Assembly: GCA_030696775.1 (NCBI GenBank)
Contig: JAUYRN010000031.1
Location: 365,183 to 429,182 of the forward strand
Reading direction: 5' to 3'
Length of the DNA stretch: 64,000 nucleotides
Source of the DNA: Sulfuricurvum sp.
GTDB lineage: Bacteria; Campylobacterota; Campylobacteria; Campylobacterales; Sulfurimonadaceae
Position 1 is the first letter of the stretch. Each line of letters opens with the position of its first letter. Made by a program: the position numbers and the translations under genes. The notes below the pieces were generated by a model. That model had not been told where the DNA came from, did no database searches, and saw only the letters and a list, made by a program, of their open reading frames with translations. Positions 16,741 to 26,217 of this stretch are shown here, one piece after another.

Positions 16741-17703
16741 TTAGTATTTTAGTCCAAACTCTTTAAGTGCGTTGTTAATGGCTTTCAACTGAGTATTCTT
16801 ATCTCGACACCATTGCGGAGCGATAAGCGATTCATCATCGATTCCCGCTGTGAGACGCTGAACACTAATACCCTTTGGCTTCATTTTCAACGCTTCGCTC
16901 AATACTTCCAAATAAAGTTCTTCCGTTATAGGAGTAAATTCACCCCGTCCATATTCATTTGCCAATGCCGTTCGTTTTACCACATAAAGAGGATGATATT
17001 TTAGTGAATCTACCCCTAACTCGTATGCTGCCTGCGCAGTTTGAAGCATCATCGTTTTGTCTTCTCCCGGGAGTCCGAAGATAAGATGTCCGCATACATT
17101 TAATCCATATTTTTTAGCTTTTAGTATGGCATCTTTTACACTTTGAGCATTATGTCCGCGATTAATTTTTTCCAATGTTTCATCAAATATCGATTGAATC
17201 CCAAATTCGATCCATAATTCTGTTTTCTTGGAAAGCTCACATAAATACTCAAACACCTCATCACTAATACTGTCCGAGCGTGTACCAATACTAAGACCCA
17301 CCACATTGTCAAAACTAAGAGCTTTTTCATACAGAGCTTTCAGTGTGTCTAGCGGGGCGTAAGTGTTGGTAAAGCTTTGAAAATAAACAAGATATTTTTG
17401 TGTCCCATTTTGGGCACTTAGTTTTTGAGAAAGCGCATCAAACTGCCACTGGAGCTGTTCAATTTGTTTTTCGAGATAAGGGTTTTCAGAGGATTCAAGG
17501 TTAAGAAAAAAACCTTTAAGAGGCTTTGCTTTGTCCAAACTCGGACTAAAGGAATCATTTTCGCAAAAAGTGCATCCACCCTTTGCAACGTTACCATCGA
17601 TGTTAGGGCAGGTAAACCCTGAAATAGAGACAGGAACTTTGGAGACTTTGCACCCAAATTTTTCACTCAAATACTGTCCGAAAGTAAAAATCTGTTCGCG
17701 CAT
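16741..17703 (-). CDS. Radical SAM protein of the YhcC family
   Basis: The 320-residue radical SAM enzyme has cysteines arranged as FTCPNIDGNVAKGGCTFC, the atypical spacing of the YhcC/TIGR01212 family rather than CxxxCxxC. Further family motifs are YFQSFTNTYAPL, IGTRSD and GHLIFGLPGE. The reaction in this family is not established. It is the last gene of a minus-strand run trxB-dapB-purF-yhcC, 9 bases after purF. Confidence 0.88.
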   Translation of the reverse strand: MREQIFTFGQYLSEKFGCKVSKVPVSISGFTCPNIDGNVAKGGCTFCENDSFSPSLDKAKPLKGFFLNLESSENPYLEKQIEQLQWQFDALSQKLSAQNGTQKYLVYFQSFTNTYAPLDTLKALYEKALSFDNVVGLSIGTRSDSISDEVFEYLCELSKKTELWIEFGIQSIFDETLEKINRGHNAQSVKDAILKAKKYGLNVCGHLIFGLPGEDKTMMLQTAQAAYELGVDSLKYHPLYVVKRTALANEYGRGEFTPITEELYLEVLSEALKMKPKGISVQRLTAGIDDESLIAPQWCRDKNTQLKAINNALKEFGLKY

Positions 17704-17712
17704 GTGAATGTT

Positions 17713-19062
17713 TTAAATAATGTAATTGCCGGTAAAACACGCCGTACAATAGTTTTCTTCTTTGCCGTTTACACTCAGCAATAATCCATCATTACTCAAA
17801 TAACCAAGCGAATCGGCTTCGATAAATGCGCAGATTTCTGCATTGGTCATGTTTGCAGCAATCAGCTTATCTTTATCCGGTGTATCAACACCGTAAAAAC
17901 AGGGGTCGGTTGTTGGAGGGCTTGAGATACGCATATGAACTTCAAGCGCACCCGCTTCTTTGAGCATACGGACGATTCGACGACTTGTAGTACCGCGTAC
18001 AATGGAGTCATCGACGACGATTAAGCGCTTACCTTTGATCAGATGCTCAATCGGAGAAAGTTTCATCTTGACTTTCAAATCACGCATCTCTTGTGTCGGC
18101 TCAATAAATGTACGTCCAATGTAGTGGTTACGCATAATTGCCATCTCGAAAGGGATACCGCTTTCTTGAGAGTATCCAATAGCTGCAGGAACACCGCCAT
18201 CGGGAACAGGAACGATCATATCAGCGATCATTGGCTGCTCTTGTGCCAATTTTTTACCCATTGCTTTACGCATTTCATAAACATTTTGTCCATACACATT
18301 CGAATCAGGACGAGCGAAATAGACATATTCGAAAATACAGTGTTTGGGTGTTGGCTCGTAAACTTTAATCGATTGAGGAGCTTTTCCTTTTTCAAAGATC
18401 AAAAGCTCACCAGGTTCTACATCACGAATGTACTCCGCACCGATAAGATCAAAAGCACATGTCTCAGATGCAACTACATAACCATCGCCCAAGCGCCCAA
18501 GGCTGAGAGGTCGGAATCCAAAACGGTCGCGCATTGCAAACATCTTCGAACGGCTCAAAAAGACGAGGGAGTATGCCCCTTCAATCTTTTTGACTGCATC
18601 GATAATACGATCCGTCAAATGGTGCTGATCACTTTTTGCAATCAGATGGATAAGGTTTTCAGTATCCATATACGTTTGGAAAATTGCCCCTTTTTTAATG
18701 AGCGCATCCCGTACTTCTTTAGCATTGGTGAGATTTCCATTATGAACAATCGCCATCTCTCCAAGATCATAACGGGCGAATACCGGCTGAGCATCGAGAA
18801 TAGAATCATCTCCTGCAGTCGAATAACGTGTGTGTCCAATGGCCATTTGGCCTTTTAGAGTTGCTAACTTTTGATTATCAAAAACCTGAGTAACCAATCC
18901 GCGATCTTTAATCGTATAAAGTTTTTCACCATTACTAGTGCTGATTCCTGCTGCTTCTTGACCTCTATGCTGTTGAGCATGAAGCGAGAAATAGGCTAAT
19001 TTTGAAGCCTCGGGATGATCAAAGATACCAACAACCGCACATTTTTCATTCATACTACGCAT
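17713..19062 (-). CDS. purF: Amidophosphoribosyltransferase
   Basis: Catalyses the committed step of purine synthesis, PRPP plus glutamine to phosphoribosylamine. The 449 residues hold an N-terminal Ntn glutaminase domain whose nucleophile is Cys8 (MRSMNEKCAVVGIFD), so a seven-residue propeptide must be cleaved. The C-terminal phosphoribosyltransferase domain has LIVVDDSIVRGTTSRRIV. Cysteines at KHCIFEY, DPCFYGVDTP and CTACF suggest the Bacillus-type enzyme with a 4Fe-4S cluster. A GGAG Shine-Dalgarno supports the start. Confidence 0.96.
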   Translation of the reverse strand: MRSMNEKCAVVGIFDHPEASKLAYFSLHAQQHRGQEAAGISTSNGEKLYTIKDRGLVTQVFDNQKLATLKGQMAIGHTRYSTAGDDSILDAQPVFARYDLGEMAIVHNGNLTNAKEVRDALIKKGAIFQTYMDTENLIHLIAKSDQHHLTDRIIDAVKKIEGAYSLVFLSRSKMFAMRDRFGFRPLSLGRLGDGYVVASETCAFDLIGAEYIRDVEPGELLIFEKGKAPQSIKVYEPTPKHCIFEYVYFARPDSNVYGQNVYEMRKAMGKKLAQEQPMIADMIVPVPDGGVPAAIGYSQESGIPFEMAIMRNHYIGRTFIEPTQEMRDLKVKMKLSPIEHLIKGKRLIVVDDSIVRGTTSRRIVRMLKEAGALEVHMRISSPPTTDPCFYGVDTPDKDKLIAANMTNAEICAFIEADSLGYLSNDGLLLSVNGKEENYCTACFTGNYII

Positions 19063-19836
19063 TTATTCTCCTAATTCCAAACAATCGCTGATATTATACA
19101 ATCCGTTCTCTTGACTGGCTAACCATTTGGCAGCACGGATTGACCCTTTTGAAAATGTATTACGACTGGTTGCTGTATGGTGAAGTTCGACAAACTCACC
19201 TTCATTGTAAAAACCAACGGTATGACGTCCCACAATATCACCACCGCGTAATGCCATTACCGCGATTTCATCTTTGGTTCTCTCGCCGATGTTACCATCA
19301 CGGCCACTGATACGAACTTTATCCAAATCCAAACCGCGAGCTTGTGCTGCTGAGTGCGCCAATGTCAATGCTGTACCGCTTGGAGCATCTTTTTTGTGAC
19401 GATGATGCTGTTCTACAATCTCAATATCAAATTCTTTGAGCATTTTCGAAGCTGCATAAACAAGTTTATTCAACAATGCTACACCAAGTGACATATTGGT
19501 TGCGTACAAAATCGGCATTAATTCACTGGCACTTTTTAGTAAATTAAGCTGATGTGCATCCATACCGGTAGTACCGATAACAAGAGGACGAGGATGAGCC
19601 ATCGCGCACTCTAAAAGTGCTTGAGTCGCTTCCGGAAGTGAAAAATCGATAATAACATCGGAACTTTTGAGTAACACATTCATATCGTTGGTAACAAGGA
19701 CAGACGGATCAATCGAAAAGTTAAGCTCATTGCGTACATACACAGCACCCAGTGATATGTCACTTTCCTGACGTAAATCTTCAATAATCAACTTTCCAAC
19801 ACGCCCACCCGCGCCAAATACACCTACTCTAATCAT
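19063..19836 (-). CDS. dapB: 4-hydroxy-tetrahydrodipicolinate reductase
   Basis: NAD(P)H-dependent reductase of the lysine and diaminopimelate pathway. The Rossmann motif is [13 protein letters not shown]; the family signature [19 protein letters not shown] contains the substrate-binding His and Lys residues. The start at 19836 (MIRVGVFG) is preferred over an ATG two codons earlier because the earlier one leaves no space after the GGGAG site. The stop abuts the purF start. Confidence 0.95.
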   Translation of the reverse strand: MIRVGVFGAGGRVGKLIIEDLRQESDISLGAVYVRNELNFSIDPSVLVTNDMNVLLKSSDVIIDFSLPEATQALLECAMAHPRPLVIGTTGMDAHQLNLLKSASELMPILYATNMSLGVALLNKLVYAASKMLKEFDIEIVEQHHRHKKDAPSGTALTLAHSAAQARGLDLDKVRISGRDGNIGERTKDEIAVMALRGGDIVGRHTVGFYNEGEFVELHHTATSRNTFSKGSIRAAKWLASQENGLYNISDCLELGE

Positions 19837-19925
19837 GGTCATCTCCCGTTTACAATAGTAAAAACGAATTGTATCGTTTTAGGGTTTAAGTGCCACTTTG
19901 AAGAAGAAGCATTCGTAATTCACGC

Positions 19926-20873
19926 CTACGCGTGAAAATGCTCATCCACATACGAAATCGCCTGCAATGCAGCAACCGCACCATCACCTGCAGCACTTAC
20001 CACTTGCTTAGGTGCGACAATGCGCATATCACCCGCAGCGTACAATCCTGCAACCGATGTTTTCATGCTCAAATCAACAATGACCTCACCTGAGGGTGTC
20101 ATATCGCATAAAAAACTGCCGTCTTCTTGGATTAATACTTGATTATTAACATTATTTCCAATAAATACAAATACCCCTGGAGCATCTATCTGACGAGTGG
20201 AAGCGTCTTTAAATACAACACGAACCCCCGTCACACCCATAGCATCACCGAGTACTTCTTCCGGAGAAGCATTGAGAACAAGCTCAATGTTCGCGGTATT
20301 TTTGATGCGTTCAATCGTACTAGGGGCTGAGCGAAACGTGTCACGACGGTGGATAAGATACACTTTTGAACAAATTTTTGCCAAATAAAGCGCCTCTTCA
20401 AGAGCCGTATCACCGCCACCGATCACCGCCACTTCTTTTCCTTTATAAAAAAAGCCATCACACGTCGCACAGGTACTCACACCACGACCGAAATATTTAT
20501 CTTCACCAATAAATCCGGCACGTTTTGGAGTTGATCCCGTCCCCACAATGACACTTTTAGCCATATCCGTTTTTCCATCGGATTTATGAATCGTAAAGGT
20601 TCCATCCTCATTACGAGAAATACGGGTTACTTCAGACATCTCATGCTTCAATCCAAAACGCTGACACTGTTCAGGCCATGGAGACATAAAATCCATTCCG
20701 CTGAGATTATGAGCTGTTGCGCCAGGATAATTTTCAATCTCGGAACTCATGGTGATTTGACCGCCAGGCATCCCTTTTTCAAACATAACAACATTATCCA
20801 ATCCGCCGCGTGTTGCATATAAACCTGCTGTTAAACCCGCAGGTCCTCCTCCGATAATCGCACAATCCAACAT
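19926..20873 (-). CDS. trxB: Thioredoxin reductase
   Basis: Flavoprotein that reduces thioredoxin with NADPH. The 315 residues show the FAD-binding [17 protein letters not shown], the redox pair Cys135/Cys138 in CATCDGFF and the pyridine nucleotide motif [12 protein letters not shown]. The C-terminal FAD motif is LYAAGDMRI. The ATG at 20873 follows a GAGG site; an in-frame GTG three codons upstream is less likely. trxA is upstream but separated by 238 bases. Confidence 0.95.
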   Translation of the reverse strand: MLDCAIIGGGPAGLTAGLYATRGGLDNVVMFEKGMPGGQITMSSEIENYPGATAHNLSGMDFMSPWPEQCQRFGLKHEMSEVTRISRNEDGTFTIHKSDGKTDMAKSVIVGTGSTPKRAGFIGEDKYFGRGVSTCATCDGFFYKGKEVAVIGGGDTALEEALYLAKICSKVYLIHRRDTFRSAPSTIERIKNTANIELVLNASPEEVLGDAMGVTGVRVVFKDASTRQIDAPGVFVFIGNNVNNQVLIQEDGSFLCDMTPSGEVIVDLSMKTSVAGLYAAGDMRIVAPKQVVSAAGDGAVAALQAISYVDEHFHA

Positions 20874-21083
20874 AGTTAACACCTCATAGTATGATTCATT
20901 TCAAATTGGACGTATGGTACTGTATTGCTGTTAAAGGACGCTAGAAATTGATAAAAAGAAAAATGGTTTTAGAAAACTTTTAGACTACATTAAAAACTCA
21001 GAAATAGTAGAATGTATCTTTAAAAATGACTGCTAAAAGAAAAATGAGGATAAAAAAGAAGGAAAGTAAATATTGATATAACC

Positions 21084-21103
21084 AGAGAGGATAGTTCCTC
21101 TCT
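21084..21103 (-). terminator. Hairpin after trxA
   Basis: A perfect 8-bp stem (AGAGAGGA, loop TAGT, TCCTCTCT) begins nine bases after the trxA stop. No T tract directly follows on the minus strand, so its role as a terminator is inferred from position. Nothing else recognisable was seen in the rest of the 238-base trxA-trxB gap. Confidence 0.45.
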
Positions 21104-21111
21104 ATTCGTGA

Positions 21112-21429
21112 TTATAAAAGTGAGTTAATTTTGTCTGTGAATGCTTGTTTAGAAGCAGCACCAACCATTTGATCAACCATTTCGCCATTTTTGAAGAAAA
21201 GGATTGTAGGGATTGAACGGATACCGTATTTTACGGCAATGTCTTGTTCTTCATCTGTATTTACTTTACAGATTTTTGCGATACCATCAAAATCGTTTGC
21301 CAATTCTTCGATAACCGGAGCGATCATACGACAAGGTCCACACCATGGTGCCCAAAAGTCTACAAGAGCTACGCCCTCTTTTGTTGTATCAGCAAAATTT
21401 GCGTTTGTTAATTCGATGTATTTACCCAT
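21112..21429 (-). CDS. trxA: Thioredoxin
   Basis: Small cytoplasmic disulfide reductase of 105 residues with the active site WCGPC at 29-33, the buried Asp in VDFWAPW and the cis-Pro loop RSIPTILFF. It receives electrons from TrxB and would feed Bcp. An AAGGA Shine-Dalgarno and its own -10 box precede it. Confidence 0.97.
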   Translation of the reverse strand: MGKYIELTNANFADTTKEGVALVDFWAPWCGPCRMIAPVIEELANDFDGIAKICKVNTDEEQDIAVKYGIRSIPTILFFKNGEMVDQMVGAASKQAFTDKINSLL

Positions 21430-21460
21430 TTTAATTTCCTTGAGTTTTATATGATAAGCA

Positions 21461-21466
21461 ATTATA
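21461..21466 (-). promoter_or_regulatory. -10 box of trxA
   Basis: A perfect TATAAT on the minus strand, 32 bases upstream of the trxA start, in a GC-poor context. Confidence 0.5.
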
Positions 21467-21522
21467 ACGCCCCTTTCTTTAAAACGTCTTATTACAAAAA
21501 TTTTTATTTAATTAATAAGATT

Positions 21523-21591
21523 TCTGCTTCAAAGAAGCAGACTTTAGTGCCTTAGCGGCTAGCGCAGACAAAGGGATCTTATCCCTTTGTC
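21523..21591. repeat. Two strong hairpins between trxA and yraN
   Basis: TCTGCTTC-AAA-GAAGCAGA (21523-21541) and GACAAAGGGAT-CTT-ATCCCTTTGTC (21567-21591) are both perfect stems. They are joined by a segment containing CTTAGCGGCTAGCG, which is reminiscent of the CTTAGCGTTAGCG part of the R1-R5 elements. They may end the fdh-yraN transcript on the minus strand. They might also be a diverged copy of the dispersed element. Confidence 0.5.
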
Positions 21592-21605
21592 GTTCAAACA
21601 CTATC

Positions 21606-21938
21606 TTAAAGTGTGATATTTTCAATCCACTCAATTTCATCACCTGTAACAATTAATGCATCAATGCAATAATCAAGTGAAAACTTTTTTTTCTGCAGGT
21701 AGGTTTGAATGGTACGGTTTAGTTTTTGAAGTTTTGAAGCGGTAATATTATTGACAGCTTGCTCGTAGCTTTGAGCGCTTTTGACTTCGACAAAATGCAA
21801 GACATTATCTTTAAGAGCGATAATATCGATTTCTCCAAATCTGTTATAAACATTTCGGTCTATAATTCGAAATCCGTGTGATCTGAGATAATCACACCCT
21901 TTTTCCTCTGCCAAATTCCCCTTGGCTTTGGTATGCAC
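21606..21938 (-). CDS. yraN: YraN family (UPF0102) nuclease-like protein
   Basis: The 110-residue protein has the restriction-endonuclease-like core seen in UPF0102: GNLAEEKGCDYLRSHGF, NRFGEIDIIALKDNVLHFVEVK with the E-x-D and E-x-K acidic residues, and a C-terminal helix. The cellular role of the family is uncertain, with proposed links to DNA processing. It follows the formate dehydrogenase gene by 3 bases. Confidence 0.88.
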   Translation of the reverse strand: MHTKAKGNLAEEKGCDYLRSHGFRIIDRNVYNRFGEIDIIALKDNVLHFVEVKSAQSYEQAVNNITASKLQKLNRTIQTYLQKKKFSLDYCIDALIVTGDEIEWIENITL

Positions 21939-21941
21939 CGA

Positions 21942-24017
21942 TTAGTCCAGATAATCGGGTTTGATGATTTCAACTTTAATGGATTTGAAGCGTGCGGTTT
22001 TGATCAGCTCGTCCGACTCGTCTCCGAATAAAAAGTTAATCTGACTTTTTGCGTGATGGAACGTCGTAAAGAGTGTCCCTTTTTTAACCGTTGTACTCAC
22101 TTTTACGCGCAAAGGAGCACTTTGCCCGTATTCGCTTTTAAGCACCACAAAATCTTTATATTCGAAAAATTCTTCATCATCAACACTCACGAGCAATGTA
22201 TCTTCACTGTGAGAGCGACTAAGCTTTTCACACGCATTCGTCTGTGCAGCGTTGTTATAGTGAACCAATACACGTCCCGTTGTGAGGTAATAACCCTCAT
22301 AGTTTGGAGCACGTAAAAGCTCTGCTACTTGACCGCGAGGCTCATACTGCTTGTAACGAAAGGAAGCAATTCCATCTTTTGTTCTGAAATCATGGAGGTG
22401 TAACACCGGGGTATCTTCCTCTTGTACCGGCCATTGCAATCCTCGTAAACGATTTGCTTCAAGCTTTTCATAGCTCGCTCCTCCAAAACGGACAGGGGCA
22501 TCGACTCGAACTCTTTCCCACACATCTTTTGAATTTTTAAACCCAAAATCTGTCCCATAGCGTTTAGAAATTTCAGCAATCACTTCCCAGTCATCGGGCA
22601 TCGTAACATGAATCAAAGGTTGTGAGAGATGAAGCCTACGTTCTGCATTCACATAAACACCTGTTTTTTCATAGGCACTTTTGACTCCAAAAATAATATC
22701 CGCGAACTTGGTAATTTCATTGTTGAAAAGTTCATTGACAATCAATAAATCAAGATTTTTAAGCGCCGAATGAATTTTATTTTGATTGGGATGGATATGG
22801 GCAATGTCTTCACCGATGTTAAAAAGAGCTTTTATTTTCCCATCAACCATGGCATTAATCAAATCAGGAGTCATCATCCCCACTTCTTTAGGCGGTTGAT
22901 AATCGGGTGCATAATACGGCAGCATACCGACATCACACGTTCCCTGAACATTATTCTGACCACGAAGAGGCATCAGCCCAGCTCCACGTTTACCGATATT
23001 TCCCGTTATCAATGCAAGATGCGTAATCGCCATAACGGCATACGATCCATCTAACTGTTCCGTAATCCCAAGCCCCCAGAAAAATAGGCTTTTGCGCGTG
23101 GCGTATTTACGAGCAACCGCTCTTATTTCTTCAACGAGGGATTCATACCCTGGAATTTGAAGCAAATACTCAGGATTTGCATACGGATCCTCTAAAATGG
23201 CCTGCTTGAACGCTTCATATCCTTTGGTCCGTGATGCAATAAAATCATCATTCACTAAATCTTCAGAAATAATGACAAACGTCATCATGTTAAGAATCAT
23301 CAAATTCGCTTCATACGGAATGCTCAAATGATGAGTAGCAGATTTGGAAAGTTGCAGTCTGCGTACATCAAGCACGGCAAGTTCAATTCCTTTGTCTTTG
23401 ATCACATCCAACATTCGGTTCGCAACGATGGGATGCCCCTCGGTGGTATTAGAACCCATGACGATCATAAATTCTGTTTCGTAAATATCATCAAACGGAT
23501 TGGTAGCAGCACCCTCACCTATGGTCGTACGCATCCCTTTTAATGACGGAGAATGGCACACACGAGCACAGTTATCGACGTGAGGAGAACCCACAACATG
23601 ACGGGTAAAGTGCTGAAACAAATAGGAACTTTCACAACTTGTACGTGCCCCGCCGATGGAAGCAAACGAGTGCGAGCCATACTCATCGGTGATTGATTTT
23701 AGTTTGCGAGCCGCAAGTTCGTATGCACTCTCATAACTGATCTCATAAAAATCATGATCGATGGGTTCGAGATAATCCATATCCAAATCGGCAAACAATG
23801 CAGCATTTTTTGCCAAAAATGACTTTCGTACACGAGCATTTCGAAGGCGTTTAGGATGAGTTACAAAATCCCATCCCTGCTTTCCTTTGATACAAAGCCG
23901 TCCTTGGGAAACAAGTCCCTCTTCTTTAGCAAAAATCTTCTGAATTTTGTTGTCTTCGACCTCAGCGGAAATATCGCATCCCACTCCACAATAGGTACAA
24001 ACGCTGTCGATGACCAT
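21942..24017 (-). CDS. Formate dehydrogenase alpha subunit, Cys type
   Basis: The 691-residue molybdopterin oxidoreductase resembles E. coli FdhF. An N-terminal 4Fe-4S site uses Cys7, Cys10 and Cys14 plus a Cys in GRLCIKG. The catalytic position is Cys154 in CARVCHSPSLKG, where FdhF has selenocysteine. Molybdopterin-binding segments include MGSNTTEGHPIVANRM and RGQNNVQGTCDVG. It would oxidise formate or reduce carbon dioxide in the cytoplasm. No beta subunit, FdhD or membrane partner is adjacent. An SDR gene is upstream and yraN downstream on the same strand. Confidence 0.85.
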   Translation of the reverse strand: MVIDSVCTYCGVGCDISAEVEDNKIQKIFAKEEGLVSQGRLCIKGKQGWDFVTHPKRLRNARVRKSFLAKNAALFADLDMDYLEPIDHDFYEISYESAYELAARKLKSITDEYGSHSFASIGGARTSCESSYLFQHFTRHVVGSPHVDNCARVCHSPSLKGMRTTIGEGAATNPFDDIYETEFMIVMGSNTTEGHPIVANRMLDVIKDKGIELAVLDVRRLQLSKSATHHLSIPYEANLMILNMMTFVIISEDLVNDDFIASRTKGYEAFKQAILEDPYANPEYLLQIPGYESLVEEIRAVARKYATRKSLFFWGLGITEQLDGSYAVMAITHLALITGNIGKRGAGLMPLRGQNNVQGTCDVGMLPYYAPDYQPPKEVGMMTPDLINAMVDGKIKALFNIGEDIAHIHPNQNKIHSALKNLDLLIVNELFNNEITKFADIIFGVKSAYEKTGVYVNAERRLHLSQPLIHVTMPDDWEVIAEISKRYGTDFGFKNSKDVWERVRVDAPVRFGGASYEKLEANRLRGLQWPVQEEDTPVLHLHDFRTKDGIASFRYKQYEPRGQVAELLRAPNYEGYYLTTGRVLVHYNNAAQTNACEKLSRSHSEDTLLVSVDDEEFFEYKDFVVLKSEYGQSAPLRVKVSTTVKKGTLFTTFHHAKSQINFLFGDESDELIKTARFKSIKVEIIKPDYLD

Positions 24018-24034
24018 AAAACTTCCTTAGGGGG

Positions 24035-24787
24035 CTAACTACCCTTTTTATAATTAGTGAAGTTTACAATTTTGTCTCTTAAGGACTGCGGAAGTAGTAA
24101 TGCAATTCGAATCATTAAGTAAAATCTCAACGGAAACGGGTAAAAGTGTTTTTTTGAAGCAATTGCATCGGTTATTTTCTTGACTCCATCTTGGGTACTC
24201 AATAAAAAAGGCATCTTAAATCGATTTTTTTGAGTCATCTCTGAATCAATGAATCCCGGCAATATCGTCATGACATCAATTCCATAAGGCTTCAACTGAT
24301 ATCGCAAACCTTCTGCATATGCATTCAATGCTCGCTTAGATGCACTGTAAGCAACCGATGTCGGCATGGATAAAAGTGAGGCAAGTGAAGAGATAAAAAC
24401 TACTTCACCTGACTTTTGTGCAATAAGTTTAGGAATTATCGGCTCCAGTAATGCGTGCACACTCAAAAAATTGGTTTGAAACAGACGATGAAAATCCTCA
24501 AATGGTGTCACTCCACTTGAATGACCTACCGAAATACCCGCATTCACGATAATTCGGTCAATCTGAGAATCTGCAAGCTTTTCTCCAATGCTCTTCATTA
24601 AATCAAAATCACTCACATCTGCCACGATCATTTCGACCTTCGCCCCCAGTGCCATACATTGACTTGCTACAGCTTCAAGTTTCTGTGAACGTCTGGCAAT
24701 CAATACAAGGCTATTTGATGCTTGTGCATAATGAAGCGCTAATGCCGCACCTAGTCCACTGCTGGCTCCTGTAATGATTATGCGCAT
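24035..24787 (-). CDS. Short-chain dehydrogenase/reductase
   Basis: The 250-residue Rossmann enzyme has the cofactor motif TGASSGLGAALA (9-20), the NAG motif VNAGIS and the catalytic Ser with YxxxK (SVAYSASKRAL). A C-terminal hydrophobic stretch (FYLMIRIALLLPQSL) could associate with the membrane. The substrate is unknown. The start at 24787 has GGAGG in front of it; the frame stays open upstream across the divergent promoter but is not expected to be translated. Confidence 0.88.
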   Translation of the reverse strand: MRIIITGASSGLGAALALHYAQASNSLVLIARRSQKLEAVASQCMALGAKVEMIVADVSDFDLMKSIGEKLADSQIDRIIVNAGISVGHSSGVTPFEDFHRLFQTNFLSVHALLEPIIPKLIAQKSGEVVFISSLASLLSMPTSVAYSASKRALNAYAEGLRYQLKPYGIDVMTILPGFIDSEMTQKNRFKMPFLLSTQDGVKKITDAIASKKHFYPFPLRFYLMIRIALLLPQSLRDKIVNFTNYKKGS

Positions 24788-24814
24788 TTTTCCTCCGTGA
24801 TAGTGAATCTTAGC

Positions 24815-24824
24815 TATAATTATA
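24815..24824. promoter_or_regulatory. Overlapping divergent -10 boxes (cvfB / SDR)
   Basis: The palindrome TATAATTATA gives a perfect -10 on each strand: plus 24815-24820 and minus 24819-24824. The plus-strand box ends only 7 bases before the cvfB ATG, so transcription would begin at or beside the start codon. The minus-strand box leaves about 25 bases of leader with GGAGG for the SDR gene. Confidence 0.6.
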
Positions 24825-24827
24825 CCC

Positions 24828-25667
24828 ATGAATGAAACACTAAAAATCGGGGAAATAAATATCCTCACTATCGATAGAGATACAACTCCTGGGCTTTTTT
24901 TACGAGCCTTAGATGAGAGCGATATTTTATTGCCCAACCAATACGTTACGGACACAATGCACATCGGCGATACCATCGATGTATTTGTCTATACAGACAG
25001 CGAAGATCGCCCCGTAGCAAGTACTGTGATGCCAAAAGCGATGGTCAATCAACTAGCCTTCGTAGAAGTAGTCGATACTACTCCTATCGGGGCATTTGTA
25101 AACTGGGGATTGCCCAAAGATCTTTTTGTTCCACGTGTCATGCAAAAAGTCCCCTTTAAGGTGGGTGAAAAGCGTATTGTCCGTGTTATCTTAGATGAAC
25201 AGACGAACCGTCTCGTGGGAACTGAAAAAATCAGTCAGGCGCTTATTGATGCTCCTAGAGATTTTTATCCCAACACTCCTGTTAAATTTATGATTATTGC
25301 CAAAACCCCTATGGGATATAAAGCGATTGTGGATGACAAATATGAGGGGATGATATACGCCAATGAGATGTTTGAGAAAATTCACTCCGGACAAATCAAA
25401 AATGGTTTTGTAAAACTTCGCCGTGAGGACGGAAAGCTGGATTTGACACTCCAAAAAACCGGTAAATCAAAATCTGATGATTCAAGTCAAAAAGTTCTCG
25501 ATATGCTCATCGATAATGGTGGAATGTTGCCGTACAACTATAAAAGTGATGCAGATCAAATCCAAAAAATGTTTGGCCTCAGTAAAAAGAATTTCAAACT
25601 GGCACTCACAAAACTCAGCGACGCTAAAAAAATAATCATCAAGGAGAACGGAATTTATGGGATATAG
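24828..25667 (+). CDS. S1-domain RNA-binding protein of the CvfB family
   Basis: The 279-residue protein has the CvfB plan: an N-terminal degenerate OB fold (IGEINILTIDRDTTPGLFL), S1-type domains with AFVEVVDTTPIGAFVNWGLPKDLFVP and GYKAIVDDKYEGMIYANEM, and a C-terminal winged helix (LPYNYKSDADQIQKMFGLSKKNFKLALTKL). CvfB proteins bind RNA; in Staphylococcus they affect virulence gene expression. No Shine-Dalgarno precedes the ATG, consistent with a leaderless transcript. It overlaps the next small gene by 11 bases. Confidence 0.87.
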   Translation: MNETLKIGEINILTIDRDTTPGLFLRALDESDILLPNQYVTDTMHIGDTIDVFVYTDSEDRPVASTVMPKAMVNQLAFVEVVDTTPIGAFVNWGLPKDLFVPRVMQKVPFKVGEKRIVRVILDEQTNRLVGTEKISQALIDAPRDFYPNTPVKFMIIAKTPMGYKAIVDDKYEGMIYANEMFEKIHSGQIKNGFVKLRREDGKLDLTLQKTGKSKSDDSSQKVLDMLIDNGGMLPYNYKSDADQIQKMFGLSKKNFKLALTKLSDAKKIIIKENGIYGI

Positions 25668-25872
25668 ACCTAAAAAAAGAGCTTTTATGAATCTTCAAGG
25701 ACGACGTTTATCGTACATAGAAGATGATAAAGTTTACACACTTGTCAATTTCGATCGAAGTGAAATGACACTGGAAATTCACATCAAAGATGGAGATGAA
25801 GAGAGAATTGATTTAAAATATCCATTTGCGCATCTTCCTAAAAATATGAAAAAAGAGCTCAATCCGCTATAA
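25657..25872 (+). CDS. Small conserved-looking protein of unknown function
   Basis: A 71-residue soluble, charged product (MGYRPKKRAFMNLQGRRLSYIEDDKVYTL) with predicted beta strands and no membrane segment or known motif. It has an AAGGAG site inside the end of the cvfB-like gene and overlaps it by 11 bases, so the two are likely cotranslated. I do not recognise the family. Confidence 0.6.
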   Translation: MGYRPKKRAFMNLQGRRLSYIEDDKVYTLVNFDRSEMTLEIHIKDGDEERIDLKYPFAHLPKNMKKELNPL

Positions 25873-25899
25873 TTTTCCAAAATTTTTAAAAGGGTATTC

Positions 25900-26214
25900 A
25901 TGACACAATTTGAAAACGTTACTGCAGACAAAAAAGCCAATATTTATTTTGACGGGAATGTTACCAGCCGTACGCTCCATTTTTCTGACGGTAGTATAAA
26001 AACTCTAGGTATTATGAATCCTGGTGAATATACTTTTGGTACAGCAGATAAAGAGATCATGGAAATCATGAGCGGTGAGATGGATATCCAGCTTCCTGAC
26101 AGCGAAGCATGGATTACTATTAAAGGACCAGAATCATTTGAAGTTCCAGCCAATAGCTCTTTCAATCTGAAAGTAAAAACATTAAGTGATTATTGCTGTA
26201 GTTATATAAAATAA
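25900..26214 (+). CDS. ppnP: Pyrimidine/purine nucleoside phosphorylase PpnP
   Basis: The 104-residue cupin-like enzyme is of the former DUF1255/YaiE family, which phosphorolyses several nucleosides. Visible features: [29 protein letters not shown], the [15 protein letters not shown] strand pair and [13 protein letters not shown], the usual C-terminal signature. It has its own Shine-Dalgarno (AAAGGG). Confidence 0.93.
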   Translation: MTQFENVTADKKANIYFDGNVTSRTLHFSDGSIKTLGIMNPGEYTFGTADKEIMEIMSGEMDIQLPDSEAWITIKGPESFEVPANSSFNLKVKTLSDYCCSYIK

Positions 26215-26217
26215 TCT

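Noticed and set aside
18043..18858. Open frame of 271 codons opposite purF
   Set aside because: Antisense to an intact conserved gene; Cys- and His-rich composition is typical of shadow frames.
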